Part shown: one piece after another, positions 9,521 to 18,145 of the stretch
Layout of the letters: every line of letters starts with the position of its first letter
Position numbering within the stretch: position 1 is the stretch's first letter
Assembly: GCF_003515685.1 (NCBI RefSeq)
Contig: NZ_QWEG01000014.1
Span: 35,663 to 99,662, forward strand
Source: Neobacillus notoginsengisoli
GTDB taxonomy: Bacteria; Bacillota; Bacilli; Bacillales; Cytobacillaceae
Length of the DNA stretch: 64,000 nt
Reading direction: 5' to 3'
Program-made: the position numbers and the translations under genes
Notes under the pieces: model-generated
Database searches by the model: none
What the model saw: the letters and a program-made list of their open reading frames with translations, nothing else
What the model was told of the DNA's origin: nothing

Positions 9521-9544
9521 CCACATTGCTTTTGTCCAATGTGG
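9521..9544. promoter_or_regulatory. perfect dyad upstream of the allC operon
   Basis: CCACATTG and CAATGTGG form a perfect 8-bp inverted repeat with an 8-bp spacer, 124 bp upstream of allC. Its size fits an operator for a dimeric regulator. No gene in the window is proven to bind it. Confidence 0.4.
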
Positions 9545-9592
9545 ATAAAAAAACATATTAATTTTATCTATATATCATAATGAAATCTAAAG

Positions 9593-9606
9593 TGAAAATG
9601 CTTACA
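9593..9606 (+). promoter_or_regulatory. possible cre-like site ahead of allC
   Basis: TGAAAATGCTTACA matches the CcpA cre consensus TGWAANCGNTNWCA with one mismatch (T for the central C). It would allow carbon catabolite control of the ureide operon. Weak, single-motif evidence. Confidence 0.3.
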
Positions 9607-9667
9607 CTAAAGTAGGGAAGAATAGATATGAATCGTTATCTGAACTTTTTTCTTGGGGGTAACACCA

Positions 9668-10894
9668 ATGGATGATTTACAAAGAGAAGTAGCTGAAAGA
9701 TTGGATTGGTTAGGCGAGTTTGGAAAAGATCCAAAAGGAGGAGTCAGCCGCCTATTATATTCCAAAGAGTGGACCGAGGCTCAGCATGCTTTAAAAGCTT
9801 GGATTGAGCAAGAAGGCCTGGAAGCCCAATTTGATGAAATTGGCAATTTATTTGGGGTATTAAAAGGAAAAGATACCGGCGAAACAGTTCTTACGGGTTC
9901 GCATGTTGATACCGTTATAAACGGCGGGCGATATGATGGCGCCTATGGAATTGTGGCTGGAATCCTTGCGCTGAAGTATTTAAAAGAAAAATATGGCCAA
10001 CCGCTTCGAAACATTGAAGTCGTTTCAATGGCAGAAGAAGAAGGTAGCCGCTTCCCTTATACCTTCTGGGGCTCAAAGAACATTGTAGGATTAGCCAAAC
10101 GTGAAGATGTTGAAAATATTCGCGATTTTGAAGGCACATCGTTTGTTGAAGCAATGAAGAGCTCAGGCTTTGATTTTAGAGATGAATCGAAAGAAGCGCG
10201 AAAGGACATCAAAGCGTTTGTTGAAGTTCATGTTGAACAGGGAAGTGTGTTAGAAACAGAAAAGAAATCAGTTGGTGTGGTACATAGTATTGTTGGTCAG
10301 CGAAGATTTACTGTTGAAGTAGTGGGAGAAGCGAACCATGCAGGTACAACTCCAATGGGATACAGAAAAGATGCAGTTTATGCTGCAAGCCAAATGATAT
10401 TCGAACTGATTAAGATGGCAAGAGAAGTGGGCGACCCACTTGTCACAACAGTCGGCAAGATTGAGGTGCAGCCGAATATCGTCAACGTTGTGCCTGGAAA
10501 AGCAATCTTCACCATAGACGTGCGCCATACAGATAAAGAGGCAATCGTATCCTTTACAGATCAGATCACTGCAAAAATTAATGAGGTTTCAAAAGAACAC
10601 GGTGTTGAAGCGGCCATTGACATGTGGATGGATGCAGACCCGGTTCCAATGGACCCCCAAGTAGTTGAATTGATTGAGAAGCAATGTAAGGAAAACGGTT
10701 TGAATTATAAGTTAATGCATAGCGGCGCGGGACATGATTCGCAAATTTTTGCGCCACATGTGCCGACAGCAATGTTATTTGTACCTAGCCTTAAAGGGAT
10801 TAGCCATAATCCAGCCGAATATACCGAGCCGGAAGATTTAGCTGAAGGGGTTAAAGGACTCATTGGCGCCCTTTATGAACTAGGTTATAAATAA
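9668..10894 (+). CDS. allC: allantoate amidohydrolase
   Basis: An M20-type metallo-amidohydrolase of 408 residues that converts allantoate to ureidoglycine, releasing CO2 and ammonia. Metal and catalytic motifs are TGSHVDTV (H79), GGRYDGAYG (D90), AEEEGSRFP (about 122-130), the dimer lid motif AGTTPM, and SGAGHDSQ near the C-terminus. The open frame runs upstream to a TTG at 9653, but the GGGGG site at 9655-9659 overlaps it and is ideally spaced from the ATG at 9668, which I use. N-carbamoyl-L-amino acid hydrolase or beta-ureidopropionase would look similar, but the neighbouring allE and allD genes favour AllC. Confidence 0.92.
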   Translation: MDDLQREVAERLDWLGEFGKDPKGGVSRLLYSKEWTEAQHALKAWIEQEGLEAQFDEIGNLFGVLKGKDTGETVLTGSHVDTVINGGRYDGAYGIVAGILALKYLKEKYGQPLRNIEVVSMAEEEGSRFPYTFWGSKNIVGLAKREDVENIRDFEGTSFVEAMKSSGFDFRDESKEARKDIKAFVEVHVEQGSVLETEKKSVGVVHSIVGQRRFTVEVVGEANHAGTTPMGYRKDAVYAASQMIFELIKMAREVGDPLVTTVGKIEVQPNIVNVVPGKAIFTIDVRHTDKEAIVSFTDQITAKINEVSKEHGVEAAIDMWMDADPVPMDPQVVELIEKQCKENGLNYKLMHSGAGHDSQIFAPHVPTAMLFVPSLKGISHNPAEYTEPEDLAEGVKGLIGALYELGYK

Positions 10895-10928
10895 GATACA
10901 AAAACTACGTTTAGAGGAGATATGAGAT

Positions 10929-11693
10929 ATGGGTTATCCAAAAGATATTCTTACTAGCAGATCCATTATTAAGCATGGTAAATATGCTCTAATTGCCCCT
11001 GAGGGTTTGGTAAATAATGTTGTCCCTGGGTTTGAAAATTGTACCATCTCCATTCTTGGATCACCAAGGCTTGGTGCAAGCTTCGTAGACTATATCGTGA
11101 CCATGCATGAAGGCGGTAAAAACACGGAAGGTTTCTGCGGCCAGGAAGATGTAGAGTCATTTGTTTATGTACTTGAAGGAAAAGTAAAAGCATCAGCTGG
11201 CGAACAGGAATATGTCCTTGATGGCAGCGGCTACTTATACTGCCCGCCAGGAGTGAAAATGTACCTTGAAAACCTTGAAGCCGGCGATTCAAAGCTGTTC
11301 CTTTATAAGCAAAAACACAAGCCGCTTGAAGGACGTAAGCCATGGGTTGTATCTGGGCATGCTGACCAAATTGAGTTTGCAAATTATGACGATATGCATA
11401 ATGTCCATCTTAAAGACTTATTACCAACAGATATTGCTTTTGATATGAACTTCCATATTTTATCCTTTGACCCAGCGGCAAGCCATCCGTTCATAGAAAC
11501 GCATGTTCAAGAGCATGGCGCTTACCTGCTATCCGGTGAGGGAATGTACAATCTCGATAATAAATGGATTCCAGTGAAAAAAGGCGATTATATCTTTATG
11601 GGACCTTATGTTCATCAGGCAGCATACGCGGTTGGGCGCGAGCCGCTTGCATACCTCTACTCAAAAGATTGCAACAGAGATGCTTCATTATAA
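10929..11693 (+). CDS. allE: (S)-ureidoglycine aminohydrolase, bicupin
   Basis: A 254-residue protein with two cupin folds (about residues 55-125 and 170-245). It matches AllE/YlbA, which uses Mn2+ to deaminate the unstable ureidoglycine to (S)-ureidoglycolate. The second cupin carries the metal-binding-like residues in FIETHVQEHGAYLLSGEGMY and the late histidine in GPYVHQAAY. The ATG at 10929 follows AGAGGAG, 35 bp after allC. In E. coli the order is allE-allC-allD; here allC and allE are swapped. The gene ends 15 bp before allD. Confidence 0.93.
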   Translation: MGYPKDILTSRSIIKHGKYALIAPEGLVNNVVPGFENCTISILGSPRLGASFVDYIVTMHEGGKNTEGFCGQEDVESFVYVLEGKVKASAGEQEYVLDGSGYLYCPPGVKMYLENLEAGDSKLFLYKQKHKPLEGRKPWVVSGHADQIEFANYDDMHNVHLKDLLPTDIAFDMNFHILSFDPAASHPFIETHVQEHGAYLLSGEGMYNLDNKWIPVKKGDYIFMGPYVHQAAYAVGREPLAYLYSKDCNRDASL

Positions 11694-11708
11694 AAAGTAG
11701 GTGCACAA

Positions 11709-12758
11709 ATGAAAGTAACAAAAGAACAGTTAAAAGAATTAATAAAAAACAAGCTTCATAAAGCAGGCCTTAAGGAAGACCATGCCGACACAGCAGCAGA
11801 TATTCTTGTGTTTGCTGATGAGCGCGGAATTCATTCCCATGGGGCAATGAGAGTAGAGTATTATGCTGAACGAATTGCAAAAGGCGGAATTAATGCCACC
11901 CCTGACTTTCAATTTGAAAAAACGGGTCCTTGCACAGGAGTCTATCATGCTGATGGCGGTTCGGGTTTTGTAGCAGCGAAAAATGCTATGGATGAAGCGA
12001 TTGCGATGGCAAAAGAAAGCGGCGTGGCCATTGTAGGGGTAAAGAATATGTCACATAGCGGTGCCATCTCTTACTTCACCCATCAAGCAGCCGAGGCAGA
12101 TTTAATAGGGTTTTCAGTCTGTCAATCGGATCCGATGGTTGTCCCATTTGGCGGGGCTGAACCTTATTACGGGACTAACCCAATAGCCTTTGCCGCACCG
12201 AGCAGCGATGGAAAAAAAATAACCCTGGATATGGCTACAACAGTTCAGGCATGGGGTAAAATCCTCTATGCCAGGTCCAAAAATGAGCCAATTCCAGACA
12301 CCTGGGCTGTTGACAATAACGGGGAAGCAACAACAGATCCATTTAAGGTAAATGCGCTCTTGCCAATAGCCGGGCCAAAGGGCTATGGATTGGCAATGAT
12401 GGTTGACGTTCTTTCCGGAATCCTACTTGGGCTTCCTTTTGGGAACAAGGTATCCTCCATGTATGATGATTTAACAGCCTACCGCAAATTAGGCCAGCTT
12501 CATATTGTCATTAATCCAGCTTTCTTCACAGGGTTAAGCGAGTTTAAGCAAGACATAACACAAACGATGGAAGACTTAAATCAGATTAAACCTGCGCCAG
12601 GTTTTTCTAAAGTTCTATTCCCTGGGCAAAACAATGACATGGTCATAGCGGAGTACCAGGAAAAGGGAATTGAAATTGTAGACGAAATTTATGACTATTT
12701 AATCTCTGATACGATTCACAACAATAAATACGACCACAAAAACCCATTTGCTAAATAG
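11709..12758 (+). CDS. allD: ureidoglycolate dehydrogenase, first copy
   Basis: A 349-residue NAD(P)-dependent oxidoreductase of the malate/L-lactate/sulfolactate dehydrogenase family that oxidises ureidoglycolate to oxalurate. The motif around the likely catalytic His reads MSHSGAISYF, and CQSDPMVVPFGGAEPYYGTN, TFDMATT-like (LDMATTVQAWGK) and PIAGPKGYGL match AllD specifically. It starts with ATG at 11709 behind AGTAGGTG. A near-identical second copy follows. The first copy reads SHSGAIS where the second and, as I recall it, E. coli AllD read GHSGA. Confidence 0.92.
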   Translation: MKVTKEQLKELIKNKLHKAGLKEDHADTAADILVFADERGIHSHGAMRVEYYAERIAKGGINATPDFQFEKTGPCTGVYHADGGSGFVAAKNAMDEAIAMAKESGVAIVGVKNMSHSGAISYFTHQAAEADLIGFSVCQSDPMVVPFGGAEPYYGTNPIAFAAPSSDGKKITLDMATTVQAWGKILYARSKNEPIPDTWAVDNNGEATTDPFKVNALLPIAGPKGYGLAMMVDVLSGILLGLPFGNKVSSMYDDLTAYRKLGQLHIVINPAFFTGLSEFKQDITQTMEDLNQIKPAPGFSKVLFPGQNNDMVIAEYQEKGIEIVDEIYDYLISDTIHNNKYDHKNPFAK

Positions 12759-12814
12759 AGACAATCCTTCTAACAGACAGCTTAAAACCTACTATACCCA
12801 AAGAGGTGCGACAG

Positions 12815-13864
12815 ATGAGGGTAACAAAAGAACAATTAAAAGACTTAGTTGTCAATAAGCTTCATAAAGCAGGCCTACTAGAGGAGCATGCAGCTGGTGT
12901 AGCGGATGTACTTGTTCATGCAGACGCTAGAGGCGTACATTCCCACGGCGCAATGCGAGTTGAATATTACGCTGAAAGAATTGCTAAGGGTGGAATCAAT
13001 AACAGCCCCGAATTTAAATTCGAAAAAACAGGACCATGCTCAGCGATTTTTGATGGTGATAATGGAGCTGGACACGTGGTGGCGAAATTGGCCATGGATG
13101 AAGCGATAAAAATGGCCAAGGAAAATGGAATTGCTGTGGTGGGTGTAAGGAGAATCGGCCATAGCGGGGCTCTTTCATACTTTGTTCAGCAAGCGGCAAA
13201 TGAAGATTTGGTTGGAATCTCTGTCTGTCAATCCGACCCAATGGTCGTACCATTTGGCGGTGCCGAGCCTTATTACGGGACAAATCCAATCGCTTTTGCC
13301 GCTCCTGGCAAGGACGGAGAGCATATTACATTTGATATGGCAACAACCGTGCAGGCTTGGGGAAAAATCCTTCATGCCAGATCGAAGAATGAACCGATCC
13401 CTGCTGACTGGGCTGTTGACGTTAACGGGGAGCCGACAACCGATCCATTTAAAGTCAATGCATTATTGCCGATCGCTGGACCAAAAGGCTATGGCCTGAT
13501 GATGATGGTGGATGTTCTTTCGGGAATCCTCCTGGGACTGCCATTTGGGAACAAGGTATCTTCGATGTACCATGATCTGACAGAATATCGAAATCTTGGT
13601 CAGCTGCACATCGTTATCAATCCGGAATATTTTACGGGATTGGGTGCCTTTAAGGAGGCAATTGCCCAGACGATGCAAGATTTAAATAACATTAAGCCGG
13701 CACCGGGATATAAAAAGGTTTCCTACCCAGGCCAAAGAAGTGCCGAGAGAGAACAAGCGTATGAAAGGGACGGCATTGAAATTGTCGACCATATTTACGA
13801 ATATTTAACATCAGATGTCATTCATAATAACGCCTATGATAATAAAAGCCCTTTTGCAAAATAA
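12815..13864 (+). CDS. allD: ureidoglycolate dehydrogenase, second copy
   Basis: A 349-residue tandem paralogue of the preceding gene, conserved along its whole length, with GHSGALSYF, CQSDPMVVPFGG and TFDMATTVQAWGK. The open frame extends to a GTG at 12806, but this overlaps the ribosome site AAAGAGGTG (12800-12808), so the ATG at 12815 is the true start and makes both copies the same length. Both copies keep the catalytic His and cofactor-binding segments, so both should be active. The duplication may raise dosage or widen substrate range (other 2-hydroxy acids). Confidence 0.92.
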   Translation: MRVTKEQLKDLVVNKLHKAGLLEEHAAGVADVLVHADARGVHSHGAMRVEYYAERIAKGGINNSPEFKFEKTGPCSAIFDGDNGAGHVVAKLAMDEAIKMAKENGIAVVGVRRIGHSGALSYFVQQAANEDLVGISVCQSDPMVVPFGGAEPYYGTNPIAFAAPGKDGEHITFDMATTVQAWGKILHARSKNEPIPADWAVDVNGEPTTDPFKVNALLPIAGPKGYGLMMMVDVLSGILLGLPFGNKVSSMYHDLTEYRNLGQLHIVINPEYFTGLGAFKEAIAQTMQDLNNIKPAPGYKKVSYPGQRSAEREQAYERDGIEIVDHIYEYLTSDVIHNNAYDNKSPFAK

Positions 13865-13886
13865 TTGAAGATATCATTTTTTTATA

Positions 13887-13914
13887 AAAGGGCGACTAGA
13901 ATAAGTCGCCCTTT
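13887..13914 (+). terminator. stem-loop between allD copy 2 and fdrA
   Basis: AAAGGGCGACT and AGTCGCCCTTT form a perfect 11-bp stem with a 6-base loop. The T-run after it is only three bases before CC, so it may be a partial attenuator or RNA processing/stability element that sets the fdrA-ylbE-ylbF level relative to allCED. Confidence 0.6.
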
Positions 13915-14062
13915 CCAATTTAAAAGTTGAAAATTCACATAATTAAGCAATAGGATAGAAACCGCCTTCCATTGCAGAAGATAAGAATAGTGCTGCAAGC
14001 AGAGGGAAATAGCGAGAAAAATGTTTCTAAGCCAAAAAATAAAAAAAGAGGTGCTTCAACGA

Positions 14063-15808
14063 ATGCTTTATACCATTATTAAACAGAATTCCTACCAGGA
14101 TTCCATTAACTTAATGCTTCTTACGAATAAAATTTCTACTATGGACGGAATTAATAAAGTCCAGGTTATGATGGGAACTCCGGCCAATAAAGATATCTTT
14201 AAATCGTCTGGCCTTTATACAGAAGAGCTTGAAAAAGCAGCTCCAAATGATATGTGTATTGTTGTTGATACAGATTCCGAGGACAAGGTACAGGAAGTTC
14301 TTGACGAAGTTGAGGACTACTTAAAGAACCAGTCAATCGCAGGCAGCAAGCAGGACTTTGAAACTGTACGTACATGGGATAAGGCACTTAAAGTTATGCC
14401 AGACGCGAATGTTGCTTTGATTTCCACACCGGGGCAATATGCGGCGGAAGAAGCAGACAAAGCGCTTGACAATGATTTGCATGTCATGATTTTCAGTGAC
14501 AACGTATCAATCGAAGATGAGCGCCGCCTCAAAGAAAAAGCTCATGAAAAAGGCCTTCTCGTCATGGGCCCTGACTGTGGTACAGAAATTTTGAGTGGCG
14601 TACCGCTCGCATTCGCGAACGTTGTGAAGAAAGGAAATATTGGACTTGTTGGCGCTTCAGGAACTGGAATCCAAGAAGTGACCGTCCAAATTGACCGTCT
14701 TGGCGGCGGTGTGACCCATGCAATCGGAACTGGGGGACGTGACCTTTCTGATAAAGTCGGCGCGATTACAATGATTGACGCAATTAAAGGTTTGGCTGCG
14801 CATAATCAAACAGAGGTAATCGGAATTGTTTCGAAGCCGCCTGCAAAAGAAGTGCGTGACCAAGTGGTTGAACTCCTCCAAAGTCTGTCAAAGCCTGTTG
14901 TGGCGATTTTCCTAGGTGAAAAGCCGCACAATCATGAAGGAAACATCTATTATGCCAATACACTTGAGGAAACAGCAGCCATCGCGGTAGATCTTTCAAA
15001 AGGGAATCCTGTTAAAGGAAGCTACAATCAAATGAATACCGAAGTACCGGCAGTTAATCTAAAGCCTGAACAAAAAACAATTAAAGGGCTTTATTCCGGT
15101 GGAACGCTTGGATACGAAGCAGCTACCCTCATTAGCAGAGGCCTTGGTATCGGCTTGAGTGATTCTCACGATGAAGGATACCTGTTACAGGAAAATGGCT
15201 TTGATGTAGCTGACCTTGGTGACGATATCTTTACTCAAGGAAAGCCGCATCCAATGATCGACCCTGAAACAAGAGTGAAATACTTCAAAAAGGCAGCTGA
15301 AGATGAGTCAACAGCCTTGATTCTTTTCGATGTCGTTCTTGGTTACGGTTCCCATGAAGATATGGCTGGCGCGTTGATTCCTGCCATCCAAAAAATTCAA
15401 AGCGATGCAAAAGAAAAAGGCAAAGAAATTTACTTTGTCGCGACTGTTTGCGGTACTGAGCAAGACCCACAAGATATTCAGGAGCAAAAAGCAAAACTTG
15501 AGCAAGCTGGCGTTATTATTAGAAACAGCAATAACCAAGCGGTCCGCACAGCTCTTGCCATGCTGGACATCGAGCTGAAAGAAGTCGAGAAGGAATTGGT
15601 TTCCGTTAACCAGCCTGCAAAAGCGGAAATTAGCATCTCACCTGCGCTTGAAAAACTATTGAATGAAAAACCAAGCGTGATTAACGTTGGTTTGAAGAGC
15701 TTTGCTACAGCCGTTACTGAAACTGGCGGTAAAGCGGTTCAATATGACTGGCGTCCAGTTGCCGGCGGAAACGAAAGAATGCGCAAGGTATTAAGTGTCC
15801 TTCGTTAA
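14063..15808 (+). CDS. fdrA: FdrA/AllF, subunit of oxamate carbamoyltransferase
   Basis: A 581-residue protein resembling acyl-CoA synthetase/ligase-like folds, matching E. coli FdrA, recently assigned with YlbE and YlbF (AllFGH) to oxamic transcarbamylase, which splits oxalurate into oxamate and carbamoyl phosphate. Visible motifs are VMMGTPANK near residue 35, MGPDCGTEI, NIGLVGASGTG and GLYSGGTL. An upstream in-frame ATG at 14021 exists, but AAAGAGGTG (14045-14053) is spaced 9 bases from the ATG at 14063. The resulting N-terminus MLYTIIKQNSYQDS aligns with FdrA, which begins with a similar I-K-x-x-x-QDS pattern. The enzymatic role rests on the family and gene order. Confidence 0.88.
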   Translation: MLYTIIKQNSYQDSINLMLLTNKISTMDGINKVQVMMGTPANKDIFKSSGLYTEELEKAAPNDMCIVVDTDSEDKVQEVLDEVEDYLKNQSIAGSKQDFETVRTWDKALKVMPDANVALISTPGQYAAEEADKALDNDLHVMIFSDNVSIEDERRLKEKAHEKGLLVMGPDCGTEILSGVPLAFANVVKKGNIGLVGASGTGIQEVTVQIDRLGGGVTHAIGTGGRDLSDKVGAITMIDAIKGLAAHNQTEVIGIVSKPPAKEVRDQVVELLQSLSKPVVAIFLGEKPHNHEGNIYYANTLEETAAIAVDLSKGNPVKGSYNQMNTEVPAVNLKPEQKTIKGLYSGGTLGYEAATLISRGLGIGLSDSHDEGYLLQENGFDVADLGDDIFTQGKPHPMIDPETRVKYFKKAAEDESTALILFDVVLGYGSHEDMAGALIPAIQKIQSDAKEKGKEIYFVATVCGTEQDPQDIQEQKAKLEQAGVIIRNSNNQAVRTALAMLDIELKEVEKELVSVNQPAKAEISISPALEKLLNEKPSVINVGLKSFATAVTETGGKAVQYDWRPVAGGNERMRKVLSVLR

Positions 15809-15932
15809 TTGGGTGGAACAAGGATTTTAAATCTAAAAAGAGGGTTGCATTGCAAAAAATGCTAAAGGTTTAGCGCGCTTTGCGGCCCTTTATATTGTAA
15901 AAAACGACTTACGAATTCAGGAGGAAAGACAC

Positions 15933-17213
15933 ATGTATGGATCATATAAAACAATTGATGAAGCAAACCGCGCGGTAATCGATAAAATCGTATCAGGCGC
16001 CCCATTTTTAGTTGATGTTGTCCCAGCAAAATCAGTCATTCAAGAATTAAATGGGAAGGTTCTACTTCATGCAGGCCCGCCAACAAAGTGGGAGAACATG
16101 CCAAGCCCAATGCAAGGCTCTTGTGTAGGAGCCGCATTATTCGAAGGCTGGGCAGCAAACGCAGATGAGGCGTTTAAATTGTTCGAGAATGGAGAAGTTG
16201 AATTCATTCCATGTCATCATGTAAACGCAGTTGGCCCGATGGGTGGAATCACATCAGGCAATATGCCAGTTGTTGTCGTGGAAAATCGTGACGGCGGGAA
16301 CCAAGCCTATTGCACAATGAACGAAGGAATCGGTGCAGTACTTCGCTTCGGCGCATATTCCGAGGAAGTAACAAATCGTCTTGCATGGTTCAGGGATGTT
16401 CTAGGTCCTGTTCTTTCCAAAGCTCTTCAGAAAACTGAGGACGGATTGAATATTAACGTCATGATCGCAAGAGCTATTACAATGGGCGATGAATTCCACC
16501 AACGAAATATTGCAGCATCACTTATTTTCCTAAAAGACATCGCACCATACATTTTACAAACAGATGCATCTGAGAAAGATAAACAAGATGTCATTCAATT
16601 CTTAGCTGATACAGATCAGTTCTTCCTAAATATAGCGATGGCAACATGTAAAGCCGTCTTGGATACAGCTAGACAGATTGAGCACGGAACAGTCGTTACG
16701 GCCATGTGCCGGAACGGCCACGAATTTGGGATTCGCATTGCGGGCATGGGCGATCAATGGTTTACCGCACCTGTTAATACGCCGCAAGGTTTGTTCTTTA
16801 CAGGCTATGACCAAGATATGGCTTGCCCTGATATGGGTGACAGTGCCATCACTGAAACATTTGGTATCGGCGGAATGGCAATGATCGCTGCACCTGGTGT
16901 TACTCGTTTCGTAGGCGCGGGCGGCTTTGATGATGCACTTAAAACAAGCGATGAGATGATGGAAATTTGTATCGACCAAAACCCTAACTTTTCAATCCCA
17001 ACTTGGGATTTCCAAGGCTCATGTCTTGGTATTGATGCGAGGAAGGTCGTTGAAACTGGAATTGAACCAGTCATCAACACTGGTATTGCCCATAAAGAAG
17101 CAGGGGTTGGCCAAATTGGCGCGGGTACTGTTCGCGCACCGCTTGCTTGCTTTGAAAAAGCAATTGATGCTTATGCGGTTAAACTCGGCCTAATCGAACC
17201 AGCTAATTCCTAA
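15933..17213 (+). CDS. ylbE: YlbE/AllG (DUF1116), subunit of oxamate carbamoyltransferase
   Basis: A 426-residue DUF1116 protein. Recognisable segments are LHAGPPTKWENMPSPMQG near residue 50, VNAVGPMGGITSGNMPVVVV, MCRNGHEFGIRIAG and the C-terminal GVGQIGAGTVRAPL. AGGAGG precedes the ATG at 15933. It is always found next to FdrA-like and DUF2877 genes in ureide clusters as far as I recall, and the E. coli member is now described as part of oxamic transcarbamylase. A dyad GCTAAA-GG-TTTAGC lies in the 124-bp gap upstream. The stop codon overlaps the next start by one base, so the two proteins are translationally coupled. Confidence 0.88.
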   Translation: MYGSYKTIDEANRAVIDKIVSGAPFLVDVVPAKSVIQELNGKVLLHAGPPTKWENMPSPMQGSCVGAALFEGWAANADEAFKLFENGEVEFIPCHHVNAVGPMGGITSGNMPVVVVENRDGGNQAYCTMNEGIGAVLRFGAYSEEVTNRLAWFRDVLGPVLSKALQKTEDGLNINVMIARAITMGDEFHQRNIAASLIFLKDIAPYILQTDASEKDKQDVIQFLADTDQFFLNIAMATCKAVLDTARQIEHGTVVTAMCRNGHEFGIRIAGMGDQWFTAPVNTPQGLFFTGYDQDMACPDMGDSAITETFGIGGMAMIAAPGVTRFVGAGGFDDALKTSDEMMEICIDQNPNFSIPTWDFQGSCLGIDARKVVETGIEPVINTGIAHKEAGVGQIGAGTVRAPLACFEKAIDAYAVKLGLIEPANS

Positions 17214-18109
17214 TGGATAAAAAGACTCTTTTTGGAGAGGAATATAGTCATCTAGTTCCTCTCCTTCTTTGTAAAAAGACGAGAGGCCAAGTCCATAGTA
17301 TTTTTACAAATGGCTTTAATATTATCATGGGGGACTCTCTTGTTTTTATTGGGAATCGTAAAAACGGTCTCCTGCCATTTGGCATTCATCTTCGGGAAAT
17401 GGACACTTCTAGGGCCGTTGCCGCTGTAAATAATGGAGACTCGGTTTTTTGGAACATAAAAACGGAGTCTTTGGAATTTCCAAGGATAACGATTCGTTTA
17501 AATAAAGGAAAAAGCTTTAAAAATGAATTAGCCGAACTGAAGGAAACGAAGATTTTTGAAGCGAGTTTTGAAAGGCTTTTTACCCAATTAGTCGGTATAG
17601 AAGAAAGAACAGGGTTGGATGTTGATATCCAATTATTCTTGGAAAAATGGAATGAACGAAGTGGACAAACATGGACGGATACAGAAACATTTATAATCAT
17701 GTTGATCGAAGCAGCCACGTCCAGTGACGAGCACTCCATTGAGAAGGCTCTTCGATACTTTCTTGGTAGAGGACAAGGCTTGACGCCTTCGGGTGATGAC
17801 ATGGTTGTTGGACTGCTTGCATTCGATGCTGTCTCCCACTTCATTTTTGCTCCGTTTTATCAAAAGCTTTCCAAGCTATTGGGTGAACCCATTACAACTG
17901 ATGTGGGCAGAGAATACTTAAGGTATGCATTGGAACATGAATTTAGCTCAACGGTTTCTAAAATGGTCAATGCACTTGTCATCGAACGTGATTCCGACTT
18001 CAAAGAGGTCTTTGGGAATTTGCTTGGAGTTGGCCACAGTTCGGGAATGGATACATTATTCGGCATCCTGATAGGAATGCTAGCTTATAAAAATTTTTAC
18101 AGAGAATAA
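17213..18109 (+). CDS. ylbF: YlbF/AllH (DUF2877), subunit of oxamate carbamoyltransferase
   Basis: A 298-residue DUF2877 protein. The family signature FLGRGQGLTPSGDDMVVGLL is present near residues 182-201, and GHSSGMDTLFGILIGM near the C-terminus. Its ATG overlaps the ylbE stop (TAATG), showing tight coupling. In E. coli AllH joins AllF and AllG in carbamoyl transfer from oxalurate to phosphate. DUF2877 proteins are otherwise uncharacterised, so the role is by family and context. The carbamate kinase starts 36 bp downstream. Confidence 0.87.
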   Translation: MDKKTLFGEEYSHLVPLLLCKKTRGQVHSIFTNGFNIIMGDSLVFIGNRKNGLLPFGIHLREMDTSRAVAAVNNGDSVFWNIKTESLEFPRITIRLNKGKSFKNELAELKETKIFEASFERLFTQLVGIEERTGLDVDIQLFLEKWNERSGQTWTDTETFIIMLIEAATSSDEHSIEKALRYFLGRGQGLTPSGDDMVVGLLAFDAVSHFIFAPFYQKLSKLLGEPITTDVGREYLRYALEHEFSSTVSKMVNALVIERDSDFKEVFGNLLGVGHSSGMDTLFGILIGMLAYKNFYRE

Positions 18110-18145
18110 AACGCAATTTAAATGACAACGGTGGAGAGTGTTAAT

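Noticed and set aside
14021..14062. Upstream ATG start for fdrA
   Set aside because: The strong ribosome site at 14045-14053 lies after it, and FdrA homology starts at 14063.
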